From NCBI GenBank assembly GCA_035637115.1, contig DASPXV010000241.1:1-10460 (forward strand): DNA of 10,460 nucleotides, in the 5' to 3' direction. Positions 1 to 6,134 of the stretch are shown in pieces. Every line of letters begins with the position of its first letter. Position 1 is the first letter of the stretch. The position numbers and the translations under genes were made by a program. A model generated the notes under the pieces. It was not told the origin of the DNA. It did not search any database and was given only the letters and a program-made list of their open reading frames with translations. This DNA comes from JAICSD01 sp035637115 (GTDB lineage: Bacteria > Acidobacteriota > Vicinamibacteria > Vicinamibacterales > 2-12-FULL-66-21).

Positions 1-1979
1 AAGACACGCTCGACCGCCGCCTTGGATCGCGTCGCGGCCGCCTTGCGCACGCGCTCGTCGTGCGCGTCGCCGACGCCCCGATCGGCGAAGCCGATGGTTT
101 GCGCGCTCAGCTCGCGCGAGCCGGCGTTGGACGTCATGATCAGCACGACGTTGCGGAAATCGGCCTTGCGGCCGGTATTGTCGGTCAGCGCCGCGTGGTC
201 CATGACCTGCAGCAGGATGTTGTAGATGTCGGGATGCGCCTTCTCGATTTCGTCGAGGAGGACGACGCTGTAGGGATGCGTGCGGACGGCGTCGACGAGC
301 AGCCCCCCCTGCTCGAAGCCGACGTATCCGGGAGGCGCGCCGATCAGCCGCGCGACCGCGTGCTTCTCCATGTACTCGCTCATGTCGTAGCGCTGGAACT
401 CGTTGCCGAGATGCAGCGCCAGCTGCTTCGCGAGCTCGGTCTTGCCCACGCCTGTGGGTCCCGTGAACAGGAACGCGCCTGCCGGGCGATCGGGCTGGCC
501 CAATCCGGCGCGCGAGCGCTTGATGGCGCGGGCCACGAGTTTGACCGCCTCCTCCTGGCCGAACACGACGCGCCCGAGCGACTCCTCGAGCGTGCGCAGC
601 CGATCGCGGTCGGATGAGGAAGCCTGCTTCGCGGGGATCCGCGCGATGCGCGCGACGACCTCCTCGATCTGCAGAACGCCAACGTCGAGCACAGGCAGCG
701 CTTCCCCGGCGACGCGCGGCGGCGCCGCGAGACGTGCCTTCGCGCCGGCCTCATCAAGGACGTCGATCGCGCTGTCGGGCAGGCGATAGTCGCGCATGTG
801 CCGGGCCGCGAGCTTCGCCGCCGCTTCCAGCGCATCGTCCGCGTACTTCACCCCATGGTGGGACTCGTAGCGGGAGCGGAGACCCTGCAGGATGCGCACG
901 GCCTCCTGGATCGATGGCTCGTCGATCGTGACCTTCTGCAGCCGCCGCGCCAGCGCACGGTCCTTCTCGATGTGCTTGAACTCCTCGTGCGTCGTCGAGC
1001 CCACGACACGGAGCTGGCCCGTCGTGAGGATTGGCTTGATCAGCGTGGCGAGATCCATCGTTCCGCCCGTGGTGGCGCCGGCGCCGACCGTCGAGTGGAT
1101 CTCGTCGATGAACAGAATCGGGAGCGTGCGTTTGCTCAGCGCGGCAATCACCGCCTTGAACCGCTCCTCGAAATCCCCGCGGAAGCGGGTGCCCGCCAGG
1201 AGCGCCGCGGAATCGAGCGCGAATACTTCCGCGCCCTGCAGTATTTCGGGGACATCTTCCTGCAGCAGGCGAGTGGCGAGTCCTTCGGCCAAAGCCGTCT
1301 TGCCGACGCCTGCGTCGCCGACGAACACCGGATTGTTCTTGCGGCGGCGGCAGAGAATCTCGAGCGTTCGCTGCAGCTCGCTGGTGCGGCCGATCAACGG
1401 ATCCAGCGCGCCATCGCGCGCACGCTCCGTCAGGTTGAGCGCGTAGGCGTTCAGCGGATCGCGCGCCGTCGCGCCACCGCGTTCGCCGATGCCCGCGTCG
1501 GCATCCCCTTGTGGAGATTCCGCGTCACTGCCGCTCGTGGACGGCGGCACCTTGCTGATCCCGTGCGTGATGTATTCGAGGATGTCGAGCCGCGACACGC
1601 CCTGGTTCGCGAGCAGCTGCGCCGCGTACGACTTCGACTGCTGCAATGTGGCGGCGAGCACGTCGCCGGACTGCACTTCCTGGCGCCCCGCGCTCTGCAC
1701 GTGCAGCACTGCGGTCTGCAACACGCGCCGGAACGCCATCGTCTGCTCCGGTTCCTTCTGCTGCCCGCGCGAGAACTGCTCGATGTGCTCGTCGAGATAC
1801 TTGTCGAGATCGCGCCGGAGCTGCGGCAGATCCGCGCCGCACGCCGAAAGGATGCGCTCGCCATCCGGATCATGCGCCAGGGCGTACAGCAGGTGCTCCA
1901 GCGTCAAGTGCGTGTGGCGCCGCGCCGCGGCTTCACGGTATGCAACGGTGAGAATGACTTCCAACGACGGACTGAACAA
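1..1979 (-). CDS. clpA: ATP-dependent Clp protease ATP-binding subunit ClpA (3' end cut by window edge)
   Basis: This is the AAA+ unfoldase that partners ClpP and receives N-degron substrates from ClpS in the cytoplasm. The frame is open through 659 codons. The N-domain (about residues 1-145) carries LTLEHLLYALAHD. A Gly/Ala/Ser-rich linker follows, then the first AAA+ module with DPLIGR, Walker A GDAGVGKT (221-228) and Walker B FIDE (290-293). The second AAA+ module has Walker A GPTGVGKT (507-514) and Walker B LLDE ending at E577. The IGF tripeptide at 629-631 matches the ClpP-docking loop. There is no ClpB-type middle domain, so this is ClpA and not ClpB. About 90-110 C-terminal residues lie outside the window. 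The start is inferred as TTG at 1979: it aligns with the family N-terminus, has AGGA 9 nt upstream, and no ATG or GTG lies in frame between the clpS stop and this codon. Confidence 0.95.
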   Translation of the reverse strand, partial: MFSPSLEVILTVAYREAAARRHTHLTLEHLLYALAHDPDGERILSACGADLPQLRRDLDKYLDEHIEQFSRGQQKEPEQTMAFRRVLQTAVLHVQSAGRQEVQSGDVLAATLQQSKSYAAQLLANQGVSRLDILEYITHGISKVPPSTSGSDAESPQGDADAGIGERGGATARDPLNAYALNLTERARDGALDPLIGRTSELQRTLEILCRRRKNNPVFVGDAGVGKTALAEGLATRLLQEDVPEILQGAEVFALDSAALLAGTRFRGDFEERFKAVIAALSKRTLPILFIDEIHSTVGAGATTGGTMDLATLIKPILTTGQLRVVGSTTHEEFKHIEKDRALARRLQKVTIDEPSIQEAVRILQGLRSRYESHHGVKYADDALEAAAKLAARHMRDYRLPDSAIDVLDEAGAKARLAAPPRVAGEALPVLDVGVLQIEEVVARIARIPAKQASSSDRDRLRTLEESLGRVVFGQEEAVKLVARAIKRSRAGLGQPDRPAGAFLFTGPTGVGKTELAKQLALHLGNEFQRYDMSEYMEKHAVARLIGAPPGYVGFEQGGLLVDAVRTHPYSVVLLDEIEKAHPDIYNILLQVMDHAALTDNTGRKADFRNVVLIMTSNAGSRELSAQTIGFADRGVGDAHDERVRKAAATRSKAAVERV

Positions 1980-1997
1980 CTTCTTTCTTCCTTCTTC
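1980..1997 (-). promoter_or_regulatory. Ribosome binding site for clpA (TTG start)
   Basis: On the minus strand the copy of the 14-bp repeat nearest clpA gives GAAGAAGGAAGAAAGAAG directly before TTG. The AGGA core (1989-1992) is 9 nt from the start codon. This purine tract supports TTG as the start, though each repeat copy offers a similar core. Confidence 0.6.
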
Positions 1998-2025
1998 TTT
2001 CTTCCTTCTTCTATCTTCCTTCTTC
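1984..2025 (-). repeat. Three tandem copies of a 14-bp polypurine/polypyrimidine unit
   Basis: On the plus strand TTTCTTCCTTCTTC occurs at 1984-1997 and again, identically, at 1998-2011. A third copy at 2012-2025 differs by one base (A at 2013). From 1981 to 2026 the plus strand is all pyrimidine except that A. On the minus (coding) strand this is GAAGAAGGAAGAAA repeated. It fills almost the whole clpS-clpA gap and overlaps the last base of the clpS stop codon. Confidence 0.95.
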
Positions 2026-2339
2026 TACTCTGGTTCCATAGCCGCGCGCAGCGGAAACCCGTTGCTGCGCGCGAGATCGACGACCGTCGCCACCTTCGTT
2101 TCCGCGACCTCGAACGGGTACATGCCACAGAGACCCTGCCCCTGGGTGTGTACGGCCATCATGATTCGATACGCCTCTGCCGGCGCCTTGTTGAAGACGT
2201 TCTCCAGAATGTCGACGACGAAATCCATTGTCGTGTAGTCGTCGTTGAGCAGCAACACTTTGAACAGTTCAGGCTTTTTCGTTTCCTGCCTGGTCCGTTC
2301 GAGGACCTCGCCGCCCGTCTGCCGTTCCGTGCCAGCCAT
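2025..2339 (-). CDS. clpS: ATP-dependent Clp protease adaptor ClpS
   Basis: ClpS is a small adaptor that binds proteins with destabilising N-terminal residues and delivers them to the ClpA N-domain. The product is 104 aa, the normal size. An unstructured N-terminal stretch precedes the core LLNDDYTTMDFVVDIL. The pocket residues known from E. coli ClpS (N34, D35, D36, M40, H66) correspond to N32, D33, D34, M38 and H64 at a constant offset of two. The hydrophobic N-degron pocket therefore appears intact. The chosen ATG (MAGTERQ) starts after a weak ACAGG; the frame is open farther upstream but runs into the TIM-barrel gene. The gene ends with TAG at 2025 and clpA follows in the same frame 45 nt later, the classic clpS-clpA order. 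Confidence 0.97.
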   Translation of the reverse strand: MAGTERQTGGEVLERTRQETKKPELFKVLLLNDDYTTMDFVVDILENVFNKAPAEAYRIMMAVHTQGQGLCGMYPFEVAETKVATVVDLARSNGFPLRAAMEPE

Positions 2340-2352
2340 GCCTGTCAGTTTT

Positions 2353-2358
2353 ATTGTA
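2353..2358 (-). promoter_or_regulatory. Possible -10 element for clpS
   Basis: TACAAT on the minus strand lies between the TIM-barrel stop codon and the clpS ATG, 13 nt before the ATG. It matches the -10 consensus well. I see no convincing -35, so a separate clpS-clpA promoter is only a candidate; co-transcription from the gene upstream is equally possible. Confidence 0.35.
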
Positions 2359-2361
2359 CGC

Positions 2362-3447
2362 TCATGCGGCCTCGGCGAATGCCGCCATGACCTCTTTGAA
2401 CAGGTACAGGGATCCCTCGATGCCGTTGAGCGGTCCCGCCTCGTACTCCAGCGCGAACGTACCCTTGAATCCGGCGGCAAGCATGATGCGGGTCGAACGC
2501 CGCACGTCATTTCTCTCGCCCCAGCGATCCCAGTACTTGGCGTGCACGTGGGTGTGAGCGTACGGCGCAACGATCTTGAGCCCGCTGAAGAGCATGTAAT
2601 CGTACTCCCAGTTGCAGAAGTCGGGCGATGCCTCGCAGTAGGGGTGGTTCACCTCGTCGATGATGATCCGGATATTCGACGGATCGGCGGCGAGTCCCCA
2701 GTGATTCTCGATCGTGACCTTGATGCCGCGGTCGCCGCCGTAGTCGGCCATCTCCTTGTACGACTCGATCGCCCGCGCCAGCGGCGGAACGATCTCCTCG
2801 TTGCGCGGGTAGCCGTCGCTAGACCGGGCAATCGCCTGCGGACGCAGACTTGGCCCGAGCGCGCTCGGGGAATTCATCCGGACGGACCTGGCGCCGAGGA
2901 CGGCGGCACCGTCGAGCCACTTCTTCGCGACCTCGACGCCCGCCTTGCGCAGCGCCGCGTCCTCGGACGCGAGGTTGGTCGGGGCGTTGTTCGAGATGTG
3001 CTTGCACCTGACGCCGGTGGCGGCCATCTTTGCGACCAGCTTGTCGAGCCACTTCCGTCCCGACGCGCTCGACGGATCGAACGTGCCGCGGCCGCCGTCG
3101 GGCCGCGGCGCGTACATTGAGTCGTCGGTCACATCGCCGAAGAGGGACGAGAAGAGATCCATCTGCGTCACGCCGGGAAAGGTGTCCTTCGTGAACTGCG
3201 GGAAGTCCAGCATCGTAATCTCGCCGTACTTCTTCTTGAGTTCCTGGGACACCGGGTTTCCGGCCCCGCGTGTCTTGAAGATGGAGCGGATCGGGTAGGA
3301 GCAGGACGCGATGCGGAGCAGCCGATCTTTTTCCGCGAGCGCCTGCGCGCCCGCATCGCCGGTGACTGCGGTCGTCGCGCCGGTGAGGCAGGCGCTCGCA
3401 AGCCCCGAGCCGGCGGTCCTGAGAAAGTCGCGTCTGTCGAGTGCCAT
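2362..3447 (-). CDS. Tat-exported sugar phosphate isomerase/epimerase-like TIM-barrel protein
   Basis: The 361-aa product begins MALDRRDFLRTAGSG, a twin-arginine signal with an Ala-rich hydrophobic stretch, so export folded across the inner membrane is likely. The body resembles the xylose-isomerase-like TIM-barrel family, whose members isomerise, epimerise or cleave sugars and related compounds. Likely metal ligands of that fold are visible: E247 (TIENHWG), D276 (SPDFCNW), H300 or H302 (HTHVHAKYWD) and E334 (FALEYEAG). The substrate cannot be told. The frame is open upstream of this ATG into the opposite-strand gene, but the Tat motif right after ATG 3447 fixes the start. A GGAGGG lies 15 nt upstream, too far for a normal ribosome site, and a -10-like TAGAAT sits 8 nt upstream, suggesting a leaderless or nearly leaderless message. 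clpS follows after 22 bp. Confidence 0.88.
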   Translation of the reverse strand: MALDRRDFLRTAGSGLASACLTGATTAVTGDAGAQALAEKDRLLRIASCSYPIRSIFKTRGAGNPVSQELKKKYGEITMLDFPQFTKDTFPGVTQMDLFSSLFGDVTDDSMYAPRPDGGRGTFDPSSASGRKWLDKLVAKMAATGVRCKHISNNAPTNLASEDAALRKAGVEVAKKWLDGAAVLGARSVRMNSPSALGPSLRPQAIARSSDGYPRNEEIVPPLARAIESYKEMADYGGDRGIKVTIENHWGLAADPSNIRIIIDEVNHPYCEASPDFCNWEYDYMLFSGLKIVAPYAHTHVHAKYWDRWGERNDVRRSTRIMLAAGFKGTFALEYEAGPLNGIEGSLYLFKEVMAAFAEAA

Positions 3448-3468
3448 GGTTGTGTATTCTAGCCCTCC
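3448..3468. promoter_or_regulatory. Candidate symmetric bidirectional promoter with leaderless starts
   Basis: The 21 bp between the divergent start codons consists of 7 bp, the heptamer TATTCTA (3455-3461) and 7 bp. Read on plus it gives TATTCT, 8 nt before ATG 3469. Read on minus it gives TAGAAT, 8 nt before ATG 3447. Both resemble -10 elements that would place transcription starts at or within a few bases of each ATG. No ribosome site fits inside such transcripts, and no consensus -35 is evident on either side. Confidence 0.6.
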
Positions 3469-4260
3469 ATGAAACCTCCGACCGTTTTTCTCGGCGAGAT
3501 GACGAATGCCGAAGTTGTCGCCTTTCTCGAGAAGCACCAGACCGTCCTCATTCCGACCGGTGCGGTCGAACAGCACGGACCTCATGGGCCGCTGCTGACC
3601 GACGTGTTGATCCCGCAGGAGATCGCGCGACGCGTCGCCCCGCGCATCGGCGCGGCGGTGGCGCCGCCGATCAACTACGCGCTCTCGTATCCGCACGTCG
3701 GATTTCCCGGGATGATGCACATCCGCATCCCGACGTTCATGGCGCTGATCGAGGACCTCTGCGTGTCGTTTGCCGCGTCCGGCTTCAAGCGGATTATTTT
3801 TCTGAACGGGCACTACGACAACACCTACGCGATTGCCTATGCATGCGCGAACGCGCAGGAACGGATGGCCCAGGGTATCCAGGCCTTTCCGATGAATTAC
3901 TGGGACGCATTCACCGCAGCCGACGTCGCAGAGTTCTCCGGATTGGCCAACGGCCTGCACGCGAACCTGGGGGAAACCTCGGCGGTCATGCGCATCAATC
4001 CGGACCTCGTGGACCTGGAGCGCGCGAATGCGGAGTTCCCGCCATTCCCCGAATACACCGTGCCCATCGGTCCGGTGCACACCGCGTTCTTCTTCACCAA
4101 CCCCGGCTCGGTGCACTGGGCCACGAAGTCGGGGACCTGGGGAGACGCGCGCAAGTCGACTCCCGAGGCGGGGGAGCGATACATCGAGGCCGGCGTGCGG
4201 TCGGTGCTGGCCCTTCTCGAGAACGTGGCGAAGACGTTCGCCGCGATGCCGCCCCGATAA
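3469..4260 (+). CDS. Creatininase family metal-dependent amidohydrolase
   Basis: The 263-aa product belongs to the creatininase family, binuclear metal enzymes that open cyclic or linear amides (creatinine, formamidopyrimidine derivatives, mycofactocin precursor peptide). The first motif PTGAVEQHGPHGPLLTD places E34, H36 and D45 at the same numbers as the metal ligands of Pseudomonas creatininase. The second motif is NGHYDN (H115, D117), close to the NGHYEN of true creatininase and unlike the NGHGGN of most relatives; here Asp replaces the Glu ligand. HANLGETS (H164, E169) matches the catalytic His/Glu region. There is no signal peptide, so it is cytoplasmic. It diverges from the Tat TIM-barrel gene with only 21 bp between starts, and ends 7 bp from the convergent PIG-L gene. 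The substrate is unknown; creatinine is possible but not shown. Confidence 0.9.
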   Translation: MKPPTVFLGEMTNAEVVAFLEKHQTVLIPTGAVEQHGPHGPLLTDVLIPQEIARRVAPRIGAAVAPPINYALSYPHVGFPGMMHIRIPTFMALIEDLCVSFAASGFKRIIFLNGHYDNTYAIAYACANAQERMAQGIQAFPMNYWDAFTAADVAEFSGLANGLHANLGETSAVMRINPDLVDLERANAEFPPFPEYTVPIGPVHTAFFFTNPGSVHWATKSGTWGDARKSTPEAGERYIEAGVRSVLALLENVAKTFAAMPPR

Positions 4261-4267
4261 GCGCCGC

Positions 4268-5173
4268 CTAACGAAACGTCGGGAACATCTGCTTCAACTC
4301 GTCCGCGGTCGCCGGACTTCCGTACTGGTTGAGCTCGAACGCCTCGGCGTACTTGATCGCGCCCCCTTTCCGCTCCCCGTACAGCTTCACCAGCAGATTC
4401 CGGTACTGGTTCGCGACGTCGGCGCTCCGCTGCTTCACCGCGTTCAGGATGAACGCCGCACGCGCCGCCGCATCCGTGGGCGCGTTGCCACGATAGCGCG
4501 CCTGCCATGAATCGGCGTCAGCGAACTGCGACGGCATGTCGCCGATGCAGGCCCATTTCTTCTCGGCAACGTCGTCGAAGCCCACCGCGATGATTGGATC
4601 GAACGGATACGGCTTCTGGAACCCATCGGAATAGAAGAGGAAGATCGGGTTCCGCTTGGTGGGCGGCGTGTAGGGCGCGAAAAATGGCGCGGCGGCAATG
4701 ACCGCGGCGTCTTCGGCGAGCTTGCCGACCGCGCGATGGTCGGGATGGTAGTCCCACGGCCGGTGCGACAGGACGATGTCGGCTTGCCAGTCGCGAATCA
4801 GGTTCACGACCTTCTTGCGGGTCTCCAGATCCGGCATCAGCTCGCCGTCATGAATGTCGAGGACGTCGGTCTCCACGCCCAGCTTTTTGTGGCACGCCTC
4901 GACCTCTGCTTTGCGGCGCTGGGCCAGCGGACCGCCGGCCTGCGAGAAGTGCCCGACATCGCCGTTGGTCAGCGCGACGAGCTTCACTTTGTGTCCCTGG
5001 GCGGCGAACAGCGCGGCCGTCCCGCCGAACTTCTGCTCGGCATCGTCGGGATGCGCGCCGAAAGCGATGATCCGCAGCGTGCGCGGCGCCGGGGTCTGCG
5101 CGGCGACCGCTTGAATGCCCAGCACGGCCAGGAGCAGCCAGATGCAGCGAAGAGTTGGTTGGACTTGTTTCAT
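4268..5173 (-). CDS. Secreted PIG-L family deacetylase (LmbE-like)
   Basis: The 301-aa protein belongs to the PIG-L/LmbE family, zinc-dependent hydrolases that remove acetyl groups from N-acetylglucosaminyl compounds and other amides. The N-terminus has a Lys/Arg region, a hydrophobic core (IWLLLAVLGI) and a signal peptidase site near AVAA/Q (residues 22-26), so it is probably periplasmic. The zinc motif AHPDDAE covers residues 40-46 (H41, D43, D44), and the second motif HPDHRAVG starts at H143, with H146 the likely third metal ligand. The length is ordinary for secreted acidobacterial relatives. No ribosome site precedes ATG 5173; TATTCT lies 7 nt upstream. It is divergent from the MBL-fold gene and convergent with the creatininase gene. 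The substrate is not determined. Confidence 0.9.
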   Translation of the reverse strand: MKQVQPTLRCIWLLLAVLGIQAVAAQTPAPRTLRIIAFGAHPDDAEQKFGGTAALFAAQGHKVKLVALTNGDVGHFSQAGGPLAQRRKAEVEACHKKLGVETDVLDIHDGELMPDLETRKKVVNLIRDWQADIVLSHRPWDYHPDHRAVGKLAEDAAVIAAAPFFAPYTPPTKRNPIFLFYSDGFQKPYPFDPIIAVGFDDVAEKKWACIGDMPSQFADADSWQARYRGNAPTDAAARAAFILNAVKQRSADVANQYRNLLVKLYGERKGGAIKYAEAFELNQYGSPATADELKQMFPTFR

Positions 5174-5192
5174 GCAGCCTAGAATAATCGCG
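5174..5192. promoter_or_regulatory. Second candidate symmetric bidirectional promoter with leaderless starts
   Basis: The 19 bp between the divergent start codons consists of 6 bp, the heptamer TAGAATA (5180-5186) and 6 bp. It is the same heptamer as at 3455-3461 in the opposite orientation. Read on plus, TAGAAT lies 7 nt before ATG 5193; read on minus, TATTCT lies 7 nt before ATG 5173. There is no Shine-Dalgarno sequence on either side, which fits leaderless messages. I see no clear -35 element. Confidence 0.6.
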
Positions 5193-6113
5193 ATGCCTGT
5201 TCTCGCTTCGGGTCTCGACTACGTCGATCTGAACTTTCTCGGCCGCCCGCAAATCATTGCGACGGCTATCCTGCATGGATCGCCAGGAGTTGCGCTTGTC
5301 GATCCCGGGCCTGCGACGACGTTCGACAATCTGACGACGGCGCTCACCCGGAAAGGGATTCGTTTCGAGGACGTCCGGCAGATCCTCGTCACGCATATCC
5401 ACCTCGATCATTCCGGCGCCGCCGGGTCCATTGTCGAGAAGCACCCTCATATCGAAGTGGTCGTGCACGGTCGTGGCGCACCGCACCTGACCGATCCCTC
5501 GAAGCTGCTCGCAAGCGCAGGACGGTTGTACGGGCAGGACATGGATCGTCTCTGGGGAGATGTAAGGCCGGTGCCAGCGAAAAACCTGAAGATCGTCGAA
5601 GGGGGTGAGACGATCACCGTTGCCGGCCGCGAAGTGCGGATCGCGTACACGGCAGGGCACGCCTCGCATCACGTGAGTTACTTCGACACCGCGTCGCGAG
5701 TCGCGTTCGTCGGCGACACGGCCGGGATCAGGCGCGGATCCGGCAGTTACGTCATGCCGCCGACGCCTCCACCTGACGTCGACATCGAGGCGTGGCACGA
5801 CAGCGAGAAGAAGATTCTCGCGTGGGATCCCGATACCCTCTTTCTCACGCACTTCGGTCCGTTCCAGGGCGCGCGGCAGCATTTTCAAGGACTTTTCGAG
5901 AACCTCGCCGAGTGGAGCCGCATCGTTCGCAAGCTGCTCGGAGACAATTCGATCCAGGACGACGAGCGGCAGCGGCGGTTTATTGACGAGGCGCTGCTCG
6001 ATATTCGACGGCGCGTCGGAGAGGCGGCCGCGTCGGACTACACGCGTGCGGGCGGCCTCAACTATTCATGGCAAGGACTCGCGCGCTACTGGCGGAAACG
6101 GCACGGGGCATGA
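5193..6113 (+). CDS. MBL-fold metallo-hydrolase
   Basis: The 306-aa product is a metallo-beta-lactamase-fold hydrolase with a complete binuclear metal site: THIHLDHSG (H68, H70, D72, H73), GHASHH (H156), FVGDTAG (D175) and LTHFG (H220). The first metal motif and the extra C-terminal helical region (about 225-306) resemble glyoxalase II-like hydrolases of thioesters or similar substrates, but not closely enough to name a reaction. There is no signal peptide, so it is cytoplasmic. ATG 5193 is preferred because TAGAAT precedes it by 7 nt and the protein aligns naturally from there. An in-frame ATG at 5172 would add MQPRIIA but overlaps the PIG-L start codon and lies upstream of the presumed transcription start. 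The next gene follows after 21 bp. Confidence 0.9.
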   Translation: MPVLASGLDYVDLNFLGRPQIIATAILHGSPGVALVDPGPATTFDNLTTALTRKGIRFEDVRQILVTHIHLDHSGAAGSIVEKHPHIEVVVHGRGAPHLTDPSKLLASAGRLYGQDMDRLWGDVRPVPAKNLKIVEGGETITVAGREVRIAYTAGHASHHVSYFDTASRVAFVGDTAGIRRGSGSYVMPPTPPPDVDIEAWHDSEKKILAWDPDTLFLTHFGPFQGARQHFQGLFENLAEWSRIVRKLLGDNSIQDDERQRRFIDEALLDIRRRVGEAAASDYTRAGGLNYSWQGLARYWRKRHGA

Positions 6114-6125
6114 CATACAGATTGC

Positions 6126-6134
6126 GGAGGAAGT
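6126..6134 (+). promoter_or_regulatory. Ribosome binding site of the duplicated-domain protein gene
   Basis: GGAGGAAGT directly precedes ATG 6135 and fixes the start. It contrasts with the four upstream divergent genes, which have no Shine-Dalgarno sequence. Confidence 0.75.

Noticed and set aside
1984..2025. CRISPR-like array
   Set aside because: The repeats are directly tandem 14-bp low-complexity units without spacers.
798..2390. 530-codon open frame on plus, antisense to clpA and clpS
   Set aside because: It lies opposite strongly conserved clpA and clpS codons. The product is Arg/Ala/Leu-rich with no recognisable domain. Long antisense frames are expected in GC-rich genes.
2245..3120. 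291-codon open frame on plus, antisense to the TIM-barrel gene
   Set aside because: It overlaps the minus-strand gene with conserved metal-ligand motifs, and its product is composition-driven with no domain.
3448..4116. 223-codon upstream extension of the TIM-barrel frame, antisense to the creatininase gene
   Set aside because: The Tat motif immediately follows ATG 3447, and the extension has no recognisable sequence while the opposite strand encodes conserved creatininase motifs.
5172..5192. Earlier in-frame ATG for the MBL-fold gene
   Set aside because: It lies upstream of the presumed -10 element, overlaps the start codon of the divergent gene and adds only seven residues with no family match that I can see.
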